From the NCBI RefSeq assembly GCF_007990505.1, contig NZ_AP019822.1:2043568-2107567 (forward strand): a stretch of DNA of 64,000 nt, in the 5' to 3' direction. This DNA comes from Pseudoleptotrichia goodfellowii (GTDB lineage: Bacteria; Fusobacteriota; Fusobacteriia; Fusobacteriales; Leptotrichiaceae). Shown piece by piece: positions 25,741 through 35,240 of the stretch. Position 1 is the stretch's first letter; every line of letters begins with the position of its first letter. Below the pieces are notes generated by a model. It worked only from the letters and a program-made list of their open reading frames with translations. It did not search any database and was not told the DNA's origin. The translations under genes were made by a program, and so were the position numbers.

Positions 25741-28700
25741 CTAACGAATTTTTATTTTTTTTGTTCCTACAAGTTTTATAAGTTCGGTCATAATTTTTTT
25801 TGATAAACTCACATCGTATTTACTGCCTAATTTTATTACTTCTTTTTTACTTTCGCCCGTATTCATCGCAAGAAAAATTTGATTATTTCCTTTATTTTTT
25901 AAAATAATTTTTTTTAATTCCGACACTTTTTCTTTGCTTTCATCGTCAATCAAAATATATAAATTTAAAAATTTATTTTCCTCAAGGTCGTCAAGCCCGT
26001 TAATCATTCCCGCTACTAAAGACAGTTTATTTCCTTCGCTGCGGACATGTCCTTCTATCATAACGGCAGCATCTTCGATTATTTTATATCCGAATTTTAT
26101 AAAATCTTTAGGAAAACATATAACTTCCATTGCTCCTGTAGCATCTTCCAGTTCAAATTTTGCCATCGGTTCTCCCGATAATTTTGTTACAATCTTATTC
26201 AGATTTTTTATAACTCCCATTATTCTTATTTTATCAAATTTACCTGATTTATTTCGGACTTCTGTTTCGGAGATTTTTGTATGCTCTATCATCTCAAAAT
26301 AATCTTTTTTCTCGTCTAAAGGATGACTCGACACATATATTCCCAAATATTCTCTTTCATTTTTGAGTAGAATGCTTTGAGAATATTCTTCTGTTTTATC
26401 CATTTGAAAATCACCGATTTTTTTGCTTTTTCCTCCGAAAAGTATCATTTGCAGATCTTCTTCGGATTCATATTTTTTCTGGCTCCATTCCATTACTTTA
26501 TTTATCGACTCTGTTTTTTCTTTTCTGTTTCCGTCAAGATTATCCAGACTTCCTGACAAAATAAGAGATTCCAGTTGTTTTTTATTAAGTCCTCTCTGTT
26601 TCATCCTGTAAACAAAATCTTCATAGGATACAAAAATCCCGCTTTCTCTTTCTTCCATTATTTCCCGGACAAAGTTTCCGCCTACACCTTTTATGGCAAC
26701 CAAACCGAATCTTATTCCGCTTTCTTCCACTTTAAAGTCATAATCGGACAGATTTACATCGGGAACGAGTATTTCTATACCTTTTCCTCTTGCCTCGTTT
26801 ATAAATAAAGACAGCCTTTCAATATTATACATTTCTGTAGTCATTATCGCCGCAAAAAATTCAAGCGGATAATTTGCTTTAAAATAAGCAGTCCAGTAAA
26901 CAATGAGTGCATAAGCAGCCGAGTGGGATTTGTTAAATCCGTATCCCCCGAATTTGTCTATCAGATTGTATATCCTGTCGGCTTTTTCACGAGAAACATT
27001 ATTTTCCTGAGCTTTCTTTACAAATTTTTCTCTGTTTTCCTCTATTATCGCAGGTATTTTTTTCCCTATAGCTCTTCTTAACTGATCCGCTTCTCCCAAA
27101 GAATATTTAGCCATTTCACTGACTATTTTCATTACCTGTTCCTGATAAAGTATAACTCCGTATGTTTCCTCAAGTATTTCCTTTAAAGACTCATCGGGAT
27201 ATTTTATTTTCGCTTCAGCGTTTTTAGCCGCTATAAAATCCTCAACCATTCCGCTTTGCAAAGGTCCCGGTCGATACAAAGCAAGTAATGCCGTTATATC
27301 CTCAAATTTTTCGATTTTAAGTTTTTTCATAAGTTTTCTTATTCCGGGAGATTCACATTGAAATATTCCCAAAGTATCAGCTTCTGTCATAAGTTTATAA
27401 GCTTTTTCATTTTCAAGGCTTATATTTTCGGTTCTTAATATTTCTCCTTTGTTTTTTTCTATATTTTCTATCGTTTTTCTTAAAATTGTGAGGTTTTTCA
27501 ATCCCAAAAAGTCCATTTTAAGAATACCCAATTCTTCCAGTTCTTTCATTTGATACTGTGTGGAAAGTATAGGCGTTTTCCCGTCCGAATAAGTAGGTAT
27601 TTCTTCGTCAAGCACATCTTTGGATATTACTACTCCCGCAGCATGTACCGATGCGTGTCTCACCCTTCCTTCTATTTTCAGCGAGTAATCTATCATCGTT
27701 TTTATTTCGTTGTCGCTGTTATACATTTCCCTTAAACTTCCGACAGAATTTAACGCTTTCTCCAAATCCATATTAAAAGGTATCAGCTTTGCCGCTTTAT
27801 CGACTTTTTTCAGACTTACATTCAGCACACGTCCTACATCTCTTATGGCTGCTCTTGCCTTAAGTGTTCCGAACGTGATTATGTGAGCTACATATTTATT
27901 TCCGTATTTATTCAACACATAATCTATTACGATTTCTCTTTGTTCCTGATCGAAATCTATATCAATATCTGGCATGGAAATTCTCTCAGGATTTAAAAAT
28001 CTCTCAAAAATGAGATTGTATTTCAAAGGATCTATTTCTGTTATATTGAGAGCATAAGAAACAAGGCTTCCTGCAGCAGATCCTCTTCCAGGACCGACGT
28101 ACACTCCCGCTTCTTTGGCAAACTTTATAAAATCCCACACAATTATGAAATATCCGTTATATCCCATACTGTTTATTACTTCAAGCTCATAATCAGCTCT
28201 TTCAAAAACATCTTTTCTACCTTTCGCAGTCAGTTTTTCTTTTACCCCGTTTTCCTGCTCTTTTATTGTTATTTCGACATTTTCATTCAGATATTTTTTT
28301 GCAATTCCTTCATACACAAGCTTTCTTATATAGAAACTTTCGGTAATTCCTTCAGGCAATTCATATTCGGGAAATTTAAACACATCAAATTCAAAATCCG
28401 TGTTACAGTTTTCAGCCAAAATTACAGTATTTTTCATTCCCTCGTTAAAAAAATCCTCGTCTTGCAAAAAACTTTCTTTTATCTCGTCAAAAGACTTCAA
28501 ATACAAGTCATCATAAAATATATCACTCTGAACAGCTTCTATTTTATTTCCTTCTTTTATTGACGACATAATTTTCTGAAGCACCGCTTCTCCCTTATTC
28601 GGATAATAAACATCGTTAGTTATTACATATCCTACGGAAGTTTCCTTTATCATTTCTTTAAGAGATTTTCTTACACTTTCCAGTCTTTTCACTGCTGGAA

Positions 28701-29196
28701 CTTCCAAAAAAAAGTTTTCTTTAAAATCTTTTTCCAATTTTACTGCGACTTTTTTGGCTTCAGGATACTTATACTCACTTATTCCTTTTATTATTTCACT
28801 GTGTATTCCTCCCGACAAAATATAAAGATCCGAAGAATATTCCAATAATTCCTCATATTTTATTTTATTTCTTCTTCTGTTAAATCTGCTGTATGAAAGC
28901 GAAGACAGTTTTGACAAATTTCTGTAGCCTTTTTTATTTTTTGCTAAAAGTGTCAGCGAATATTCCCCTTCGGATACAATACCGTCCAGAAATACCTCCA
29001 GTCCTATTACAGGCTTTATTCCGGATTTTATACACTTTTTATAAAATTCGATTACTCCGAACATGGAAGTATCAGTAACGGCAAGAGTTTTTATTCCCAT
29101 AAACTTTGCTTTTTCAACGTATTCTTCTATTTTACCGACTCCCTCCAGAAGAGAATATTCAGTATGTACTTTTAAATGTACTATTTCATTTCCCAT
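25741..29196 (-). CDS. dnaE: DNA polymerase III subunit alpha
   Basis: The replicative polymerase of DnaE type, 1151 residues. The N-terminal PHP domain begins LKVHTEYSLLEGVGKIEEY. The polymerase core has YVGPGRGSAAGSLVSYAL and the catalytic acidic block MPDIDIDFDQEQREIV, with FGTLKARAAIRDVGRV after it. FGGYGFNKSHSAAYALI is the conserved fingers segment. The C-terminal part contains the HhH and an OB-fold (IRIMGVIKNLNKIVTK). It is complete. Gaps to both neighbours are short, and the downstream accB operon has a separate promoter. Confidence 0.97.
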   Translation of the reverse strand: MGNEIVHLKVHTEYSLLEGVGKIEEYVEKAKFMGIKTLAVTDTSMFGVIEFYKKCIKSGIKPVIGLEVFLDGIVSEGEYSLTLLAKNKKGYRNLSKLSSLSYSRFNRRRNKIKYEELLEYSSDLYILSGGIHSEIIKGISEYKYPEAKKVAVKLEKDFKENFFLEVPAVKRLESVRKSLKEMIKETSVGYVITNDVYYPNKGEAVLQKIMSSIKEGNKIEAVQSDIFYDDLYLKSFDEIKESFLQDEDFFNEGMKNTVILAENCNTDFEFDVFKFPEYELPEGITESFYIRKLVYEGIAKKYLNENVEITIKEQENGVKEKLTAKGRKDVFERADYELEVINSMGYNGYFIIVWDFIKFAKEAGVYVGPGRGSAAGSLVSYALNITEIDPLKYNLIFERFLNPERISMPDIDIDFDQEQREIVIDYVLNKYGNKYVAHIITFGTLKARAAIRDVGRVLNVSLKKVDKAAKLIPFNMDLEKALNSVGSLREMYNSDNEIKTMIDYSLKIEGRVRHASVHAAGVVISKDVLDEEIPTYSDGKTPILSTQYQMKELEELGILKMDFLGLKNLTILRKTIENIEKNKGEILRTENISLENEKAYKLMTEADTLGIFQCESPGIRKLMKKLKIEKFEDITALLALYRPGPLQSGMVEDFIAAKNAEAKIKYPDESLKEILEETYGVILYQEQVMKIVSEMAKYSLGEADQLRRAIGKKIPAIIEENREKFVKKAQENNVSREKADRIYNLIDKFGGYGFNKSHSAAYALIVYWTAYFKANYPLEFFAAIMTTEMYNIERLSLFINEARGKGIEILVPDVNLSDYDFKVEESGIRFGLVAIKGVGGNFVREIMEERESGIFVSYEDFVYRMKQRGLNKKQLESLILSGSLDNLDGNRKEKTESINKVMEWSQKKYESEEDLQMILFGGKSKKIGDFQMDKTEEYSQSILLKNEREYLGIYVSSHPLDEKKDYFEMIEHTKISETEVRNKSGKFDKIRIMGVIKNLNKIVTKLSGEPMAKFELEDATGAMEVICFPKDFIKFGYKIIEDAAVMIEGHVRSEGNKLSLVAGMINGLDDLEENKFLNLYILIDDESKEKVSELKKIILKNKGNNQIFLAMNTGESKKEVIKLGSKYDVSLSKKIMTELIKLVGTKKIKIR

Positions 29197-29229
29197 TATA
29201 TCACCTGTAATTGACTATTTATAGCTTTC

Positions 29230-30018
29230 TTAAATATCTTTCAGTATATTGTATATTCCGTCCTCTTCATTGGACGATGTTATCCTGTCCTCAGGAAATA
29301 TGTTTTTCAGTTCCTCTACAGCGTTTCCCATAAGATAACCGTATTTTACAGCCTTTAGCATTTCCAGGTCATTCCACTGATCTCCGAAAGCCATCGCTTC
29401 ATCAGGGGAAATATCATATTTCTTCAACATTTCGGTTACTGCCAAGCCTTTATTTACATCTTTATTCAGCACTTCCAAATATGTAGGCTGTGAAAACACA
29501 AAATTCACATCGGAAAGCTCTTTTTCCAATTCTTTTTTGAGTTCTGTCAATATTTCGGCATCTCCCAAAAAAAGCCCTTTTGTCGAAGTTTTCCCCCGAA
29601 ATTCGTCAAAATTAATCAAAAAATAAGGTATCCCAACTCTTTTCGCATAACCTGTTCCTTCTTCATCTTCTTCCTCAATGTATAATTCATCGTCATTATA
29701 AAGATTCAGGTGTATTCCTTTTTTCCTTGATATATCTATTATTTTTTCAACATTTTCCTTACTTACAGGCTTTTCATAAATCACTTCTTCAGTAACTGGA
29801 TCTGCAATACGACCTCCGTTATAAGTGATTACAGGTGTTTTTATATCGAGCTCTTTTACAAAAGGATAAGAAGATTTGAAACTTCTCCCTGTAGAAATAA
29901 ATATTTTTACTCCTTTTTCTTCGAGTTCTTTAAATTTTTCTTTCACATTTTCCGGCACAGTATGATCATTTTTTAAAAGTGTACCGTCCAAATCAGTAAA
30001 TATTGCTTTTATTTTCAT
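29230..30018 (-). CDS. Cof-type HAD-superfamily phosphatase
   Basis: A 262-residue cytoplasmic phosphatase of HAD subfamily IIB. Motif I is FTDLDGTLLKNDH with the nucleophile aspartate, motif II is FISTGRS, motif III has the lysine around LNKDVNKGLAV, and motif IV is MAFGDQWNDLEML. The cap is the Cof/type C2 cap between motifs II and III. Substrates in this group are sugar or nucleotide phosphates and are not predictable from sequence. It lies 15 bases downstream of the ParB-like gene, probably in one transcript with it. Confidence 0.9.
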   Translation of the reverse strand: MKIKAIFTDLDGTLLKNDHTVPENVKEKFKELEEKGVKIFISTGRSFKSSYPFVKELDIKTPVITYNGGRIADPVTEEVIYEKPVSKENVEKIIDISRKKGIHLNLYNDDELYIEEEDEEGTGYAKRVGIPYFLINFDEFRGKTSTKGLFLGDAEILTELKKELEKELSDVNFVFSQPTYLEVLNKDVNKGLAVTEMLKKYDISPDEAMAFGDQWNDLEMLKAVKYGYLMGNAVEELKNIFPEDRITSSNEEDGIYNILKDI

Positions 30019-30033
30019 TAATCCTCCTGTTAT

Positions 30034-31893
30034 CTAAATATATATTTTCTCTTTTTCCCGATAATACATCTCCATATCGAGAATATCTATATCCAAATCT
30101 ATATTTCCGTTATCTTCATCTTTTGCAGTTTCTTTCGTAAAAGAGAGTATATCCGCATAAAAATCAATAAAAGAATATTTCTCTCTATTATAAAAATCTT
30201 TTTCTTTGCCCAAATTATTGTTAAATTCGGTCAAAATATCTTTCATTTTATAATCCGCCAAAATATCATCCGATAAGAACATTTTTTTCAAGTCATTTTT
30301 TATTTTTTTTAAAAATTTTTTTTCTCCTAAAATATCAAGCATTTCAAACAACTTGGTAAATGTTTCGTATTTTCCCGATTCTCCGTATTTTTTGTATATA
30401 TTTAAAAATTCCTCGGGCTTTTTAAGATTGTCCAAAAATTCTTCGTATTTTCGATTAATCAAAATTCCTTTTATATCGTAATATCCCTGTTCATTTTTAA
30501 AAGACATTATATTCAGGAGATTATCAGCTATAATTTTTTCATATTTTGTTGTTTTACCTTCTTCGACAAGCCTTTTTTCAATCCTGAACAGGTAAAAATA
30601 CTGATTTTGTATCTTTTCATATAAATAGATAATTTTTTCTTTCTCACTGACAGTATCATCAAAACTTGAAATAATGGGCAAAAAAACCTCTATAATATAG
30701 TTTAAAACCGATATTTCAGGATTCTCATTTTCAAAAAAATTTTTACAGCATTTATATTCAAAAATATATCCGAATATTCTATTTTCCTCAAAATATTGTA
30801 AATATCTGCTATATTTTTCAGGGAGCTTATCGGCTTTATTGTAAAAATATTCCGTTATTTTTTTATAATTTTCTTCATACCATTTTTCAGGTGTTCCGAT
30901 TTTCTCAACTTCTTCAAGCAGAACTCTATCATATCGAAAATCTATTCCTGTGAGTTTAAACAGTTTTTCGTTTATTTCCGTTTCTTCAGAAGAATGTATA
31001 AGTTCATTATCAATTTTTCTTAATTTTTCACAAGCTGCCAAAGTTTCCTTGTCTTCAAATCTGCACTCATTTGTTAAATTTCTTTTTTCATTAGTCTTGA
31101 CTCTATTTATAAAATCGACTGTACTTAAAAAATACCCGATATTTTTTCCTATTTTTTCACTCATAAAATATTTATGATCCAGAAGAAACAAAAAAATATC
31201 ATTAATATTGTTATCCGGAAAATTTTTAAGTATATCATTTTTTTCAATTAATATTTTTACAGGAATAAATATATTTTTATTCCAATTTTCTGCAGCTGTT
31301 TTGTAATCGGCATCTTCGTTTTTCTTTTTATGAACAAAATTTACATAACTTTTGATCTCATTTTTCAAATGTTTGTATTTTAAAGGATTGGATAAGATAA
31401 CATCTTTAATCCCCGTTTCTTTTTCAAAAACCATACTTTCCCTATAAATTATTTCATCAGCTGCGTCTTTTGAAGGAAGAAACTCTTCCACTTCAGCTTC
31501 CACAGATACAAAATTTAAAAACTTTGCAACGGATATTCTGTGATTCCCGTCATAAACATAATAGTCATCTTTTATTTTGTATAAAATTACCGGGGGCAGC
31601 ATACTTTCTGCCATATATCCTGTATATATATTCATCCATCTCTGTTTTACTATATTATTTTTAGGAACAAAATTTTTATCAAAATCCGTATATTTTTCTA
31701 CGCTTCCTACGATTTTACTTAAAGGAACTTCTTTTATCCCCAAATAAACACTGTTATAAGCATTTTCATTTTTCTGAACTTCTCCGAAAGATTTGAGATT
31801 TTCTCTTTTTTTCAATCCCAAAAACCCTTTTGATGATTTCAGAAATTTTTTGTATGCTCCTTCCGCTTCAAATAAATAAATGGAATTATCCAT
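30034..31893 (-). CDS. Large protein with N-terminal ParB/sulfiredoxin-like domain, function unknown
   Basis: A 619-residue soluble protein. Residues about 50-130 look like a ParB-type nuclease/CTPase-superfamily domain: VPLSKIVGSVEKYTDF, then LPPVILYKIKDDYYVYDGNHRISVAKF with the DGNHR motif at 115-119. The remaining roughly 480 residues are charged, alpha-helical and unlike anything I recognise, with many Lys/Glu/Phe/Tyr and no clear membrane segment or repeat. It sits between a metallophosphoesterase and a HAD phosphatase with gaps of 21 and 15 bases. No parA-like gene is near, so chromosome partition is unlikely. DGNHR proteins of this sort are scattered in Firmicutes and Fusobacteria as uncharacterised regulators. 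Confidence 0.6.
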   Translation of the reverse strand: MDNSIYLFEAEGAYKKFLKSSKGFLGLKKRENLKSFGEVQKNENAYNSVYLGIKEVPLSKIVGSVEKYTDFDKNFVPKNNIVKQRWMNIYTGYMAESMLPPVILYKIKDDYYVYDGNHRISVAKFLNFVSVEAEVEEFLPSKDAADEIIYRESMVFEKETGIKDVILSNPLKYKHLKNEIKSYVNFVHKKKNEDADYKTAAENWNKNIFIPVKILIEKNDILKNFPDNNINDIFLFLLDHKYFMSEKIGKNIGYFLSTVDFINRVKTNEKRNLTNECRFEDKETLAACEKLRKIDNELIHSSEETEINEKLFKLTGIDFRYDRVLLEEVEKIGTPEKWYEENYKKITEYFYNKADKLPEKYSRYLQYFEENRIFGYIFEYKCCKNFFENENPEISVLNYIIEVFLPIISSFDDTVSEKEKIIYLYEKIQNQYFYLFRIEKRLVEEGKTTKYEKIIADNLLNIMSFKNEQGYYDIKGILINRKYEEFLDNLKKPEEFLNIYKKYGESGKYETFTKLFEMLDILGEKKFLKKIKNDLKKMFLSDDILADYKMKDILTEFNNNLGKEKDFYNREKYSFIDFYADILSFTKETAKDEDNGNIDLDIDILDMEMYYREKEKIYI

Positions 31894-31914
31894 GCTGTTA
31901 CTCCTTTTACAATA

Positions 31915-32514
31915 CTACTTTTCAACAAAGAATATTCTGTATCCGAACGTGTTGGACACTGTCGTACTCTCGACCTGAGTATCCTGATGCTCCATAAAAT
32001 TCGGTAAATGTATGTGTCCGTGAATCCAAAGTTTCGGCTTAAAATATTTTATTACTTTATTAAAAATCTTAAATCCGTTATGCACTCCGTCATCTACATC
32101 GTGAATACCTTCAGGCGAAGCATGACTTAAAACAATGTCCACTCCTTTTAAGAGATGAAAAATATTTTTGAAAATTTTTATTTTCATTTGATTTTCGGTA
32201 TATTGATGTTCCTTAAACGAATAAACCTTGCAGCCATCCAGCCCGAGTATTCTCAAGCCTTTATATTTTATAAATTTTCCATCTATAACTTTGGCAAATG
32301 TTATAGGAAAATCTTTATGATAAATATGATTTCCGTTTACACAAATAATATCTTTATCCAGTACCGATACAAGATAATCCAGATATCTGTTGGAAACATC
32401 TCCTGCAGACATTATAAAATCCACACTTTTAAACCTCTGTTTCAAAAAATCTGGTTCCATATTGCCGAGTATTTCAATATCACTTATACATAGAATCTTA
32501 TACCTTCTTTTAAT
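31915..32514 (-). CDS. Metallophosphoesterase, apparent ATT start codon
   Basis: A small calcineurin-like phosphoesterase of about 199 residues. Motifs in order are KILCISDIE (metal site; Glu in place of the usual His), GDVSNRYLDY, VNGNHIYH, LSHASPEG and WIHGHIHLPN. If translation began at the first ATG (32460) the first metal motif would be lost. The frame is open further upstream but has no ATG, GTG or TTG before nifS. The best start is ATT at 32512-32514, two bases after the nifS stop with AGAGG about nine bases upstream, giving MKRRYKILCISDIE if read as Met. The alternatives are a start on ATA or a mutated start codon. Confidence 0.75.
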   Translation of the reverse strand: MKRRYKILCISDIEILGNMEPDFLKQRFKSVDFIMSAGDVSNRYLDYLVSVLDKDIICVNGNHIYHKDFPITFAKVIDGKFIKYKGLRILGLDGCKVYSFKEHQYTENQMKIKIFKNIFHLLKGVDIVLSHASPEGIHDVDDGVHNGFKIFNKVIKYFKPKLWIHGHIHLPNFMEHQDTQVESTTVSNTFGYRIFFVEK

Positions 32515-32516
32515 AA

Positions 32517-33659
32517 CTATTCGCCTCTTTCTATTTTTACAATTTCTTTTAAATTATCTATAAAATAGTCTATTTCTTCTTTTGTTGTATATTTTCCTGT
32601 ACTTATTCTGAAAGAGCTTTTAAGCTCTTCTTCAGACAGTCCCATCGCCTTAAGGACATGAGAATTTTCATGAGCTCCCGACATACACGCCGAACCTCCG
32701 CTCACATATATTCCTCTTAAATCAAGAGCAATAAGCAAAGTCTGTACATCGCACCCCTCAATGCACACATTCGTAATAGTTTTTATTCTCGGTGCATTTT
32801 CTCCGTTTATTTTTAATCTTTCTATTTCATTTTTCAGGCGATTTTCCATATATTTATGAAGTTCCTCATCTTTTCCCTTTTCTTCGTATATTGTCCTGTA
32901 AACTTCCTCAAGAGCAGTTCCCAATCCGATTATCCCCTGAATATTTTCAGTTCCCGCTCTCTGATTTCTCTCCTGAGAGCCTCCCCATATTTCTTTTTCC
33001 ACAAGAAAATTTTTATCCAAAAATATAAAACCGGCTCCTTTAGGTCCGTAAAACTTGTGTGCCGTAGCCGTTAATGCACTTATCCTGACATTTTTAGGAA
33101 GTATAATCTCTTTCCCCACAGCCTGAACTGCATCTGTATGAAAAAGAACACTCGTTCCTTCAAGTATTTTTCCTATTTCTTCTATGGGCTGTTTTACTCC
33201 GGTTTCATTATTTACATACATTATCGAAACTATAACGGTATCTTTTCTCACAGAATTTTTCAGCTGCTCAATATCAATAACACCGTTTTTATCAACATCT
33301 ATATAAGTTACTTCATACCCTTCCCTTTCCAGCTGCTGACATGTTTTCAACACGGTAGAATGCTCTATTTTGGAAGTTATAATATGCTTTCCTTTGTATT
33401 CATAAGCATTTAGTGCTCCTCTTAAAATGAGATTATTTCCTTCGGCTCCTCCTGATGTGAATATTATCTCATTTGCTTCCGCTCCTAAACATCCTGCTAT
33501 TATATTCCTTGTTTTTTCTATTATCCCTTTTGCTTTCTGTCCTAATCTGTGTGTCGAAGAGGGATTTGCATAAATTTCTCCGTAAGATTCTGCAATCTTT
33601 TCGATAACTTTCGGCATCATTTTGGTCGAAGCCGCATTATCCAAATAAACCTGTTTCAA
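32517..33659 (-). CDS. nifS: Cysteine desulfurase (NifS/IscS family)
   Basis: A PLP enzyme of 380 residues that takes sulfur from cysteine for iron-sulfur clusters or tRNA thiolation. Motifs are NPSSTHRLGQKA, FTSGGAEGNNL, the PLP lysine in ATAHKFYGPKGAGF and the catalytic cysteine loop SGGSACMSGAHENSHVL. Length and order are those of the NifS group. No iscU or mnmA gene follows directly. The metallophosphoesterase starts two bases after its stop, so the two are translationally coupled. Confidence 0.93.
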   Translation of the reverse strand: MKQVYLDNAASTKMMPKVIEKIAESYGEIYANPSSTHRLGQKAKGIIEKTRNIIAGCLGAEANEIIFTSGGAEGNNLILRGALNAYEYKGKHIITSKIEHSTVLKTCQQLEREGYEVTYIDVDKNGVIDIEQLKNSVRKDTVIVSIMYVNNETGVKQPIEEIGKILEGTSVLFHTDAVQAVGKEIILPKNVRISALTATAHKFYGPKGAGFIFLDKNFLVEKEIWGGSQERNQRAGTENIQGIIGLGTALEEVYRTIYEEKGKDEELHKYMENRLKNEIERLKINGENAPRIKTITNVCIEGCDVQTLLIALDLRGIYVSGGSACMSGAHENSHVLKAMGLSEEELKSSFRISTGKYTTKEEIDYFIDNLKEIVKIERGE

Positions 33660-33727
33660 GTTTTTTCTCCTTTTCTTTCACTTTTCGTGATTTCTCCCTT
33701 TAAATCCCTCATTCTTATTCAAAAAAT

Positions 33728-34333
33728 TTATTTAATATTTTGTATATTCATCAAATATTCGTCTTTCAGGTCATTCTTTATTACTTTCAATATTTCCTGA
33801 TTGTCATTTATGGAGCCGTCTTCAGAAATAAATCTCACAAGATTTTCATCAAAATCAAAATAATATTTAGCTTCCTCAACTTCGGACTTTTCCAAATTAA
33901 AATATTCGGTATCTCCGCTTTCTTTTGCTTTCGCTTTAGTCCATCCGATAGGTCTGTTATAAGTCATTTTTTTCTGATAAAGATAATATATTTTACCGTT
34001 TTTCACATAAAATTCCTGAATTAATCTGCCTGTTTCCGCAAAATGTTTTACTACAAATTTTCTCAATTCATTGTTTTTAGTACGATAACCTGTATACTCA
34101 CTTTTACTGTCTTTTCCCAAACCTTTAATTACTTTGACTTTTCTCTTTAAATTCTTATCTTTATCCGTTTTTCTTATTTCTGAGTTTATTTCCTCTATAA
34201 CTTTTTCCATATCCACATTTACGATATCTTCTTTTTCTACAGCTGTTGTACTTTTATTTTTAGGATTAGGATTTTTTATAGCATAACACGAAACGAAAAT
34301 CATTGTAAATATAAACATAACTGTTATTTTCAT
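33728..34333 (-). CDS. Predicted lipoprotein, function unknown
   Basis: A 201-residue protein with a type II signal peptide. It begins MKITVMFIFTMIFVSCYA, with the lipobox FVSC putting the lipidated cysteine at residue 16. The frame extends 14 codons upstream, but the ATG at 34333 has AAAGGAAA upstream and starts the signal peptide. The mature part has a charged linker, then a domain rich in Tyr, Lys and Glu with repeated short strands (EFYVKNGKIYYLYQKK, EAKYYFDFDENLVRFI). This looks like a beta-sandwich or antitoxin-YwqK-like repeat, but I do not recognise the family. It lies between nifS and the ECF genes, with about 70-base gaps on both sides. Confidence 0.7.
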   Translation of the reverse strand: MKITVMFIFTMIFVSCYAIKNPNPKNKSTTAVEKEDIVNVDMEKVIEEINSEIRKTDKDKNLKRKVKVIKGLGKDSKSEYTGYRTKNNELRKFVVKHFAETGRLIQEFYVKNGKIYYLYQKKMTYNRPIGWTKAKAKESGDTEYFNLEKSEVEEAKYYFDFDENLVRFISEDGSINDNQEILKVIKNDLKDEYLMNIQNIK

Positions 34334-34408
34334 TTTATTTCCTTTTATCGTTCCGATTATTCCTTTTATTTCCATAGGGCATCGCCGCCTTTTCTGTTTA
34401 TTCTTATA

Positions 34409-35227
34409 CTAATTTTTTTGTTTGATTTTTTCGGAAAATTCTTCTACAAAATCATTTATCGTAAGAATACTCTTATCCATAGACAATTCATTTGCTAAAT
34501 CACTTATATAAGGGGATTTTATCTTCCCTTGTGACAGCATTTCCGACTCTTTGAAAATATCTTTTTTATTTCCGTCGCCTATTATTTTTTTATTTGCCAT
34601 AACTACAATTCTTTCAAAGTTATTTACTACAAATTCCATATCATGAGTAATTGTAATTACAGTTTTTCCCTGTTTCATAAGTTCCCGTGTCAGTTCATCA
34701 AGTATTTTTATCCCTTTCATATCCTGTCCTGCTGTAGGCTCATCCATAATAATGACTTCCGTTTCCATAGCGATTATCGCCGCAACAGTAACAAATTTTC
34801 TTACCGAATAAGGCAAATTATATGGATTTTCTTTTTTATAATCATTCAATCCTGTCATTTCTATTGCTTTTTCAACTACTTTTTTTATTTCACTCTCTGA
34901 ATATTTGAGCTTTTTCGGTCCGAAAGCAATTTCATCATAGACATTACTGTGAAATATCTGATCCATAGGGTTTTGAAATACATATCCCACTTTTCTGCTC
35001 ATTTGTGCAGTTGTATAATTTTTCGTATTCCATCCGTCTACAATTACTTGCCCTTTTGAAGGTTTCAGCAATCTGTTCAGCATTTTTACAGTTGTTGTTT
35101 TCCCGGCACCGTTTTGCCCTATAATTGCAACCTTCTCCCCTTTTTCTATATTAAGAGAAATATCATCTATTGCCGTAGTCCCGTCAGGATATATAAAACT
35201 TACTTTATCAATTTCTATAAAACTCAC
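34409..35227 (-). CDS. ecfA: ECF transporter ATPase EcfA, second copy
   Basis: An ABC ATPase of 272 residues energising an ECF vitamin or ion transporter. Walker A is GQNGAGKTTTVKML, the Q-loop is YVFQNPMDQIF, the signature region is degenerate (NLPYSVRKFVTVAA in place of LSGGQ), and Walker B is VIIMDEPTAGQD. The frame extends to a TTG at 35251, but AGGAGG sits six bases upstream of a GTG at 35227, which gives VSFIEIDKVSFIYPDG and clears the upstream gene. The weak signature motif suggests an asymmetric pair with the other EcfA. Confidence 0.88.
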   Translation of the reverse strand: MSFIEIDKVSFIYPDGTTAIDDISLNIEKGEKVAIIGQNGAGKTTTVKMLNRLLKPSKGQVIVDGWNTKNYTTAQMSRKVGYVFQNPMDQIFHSNVYDEIAFGPKKLKYSESEIKKVVEKAIEMTGLNDYKKENPYNLPYSVRKFVTVAAIIAMETEVIIMDEPTAGQDMKGIKILDELTRELMKQGKTVITITHDMEFVVNNFERIVVMANKKIIGDGNKKDIFKESEMLSQGKIKSPYISDLANELSMDKSILTINDFVEEFSEKIKQKN

Positions 35228-35240
35228 TTTGTTCCTCCTG

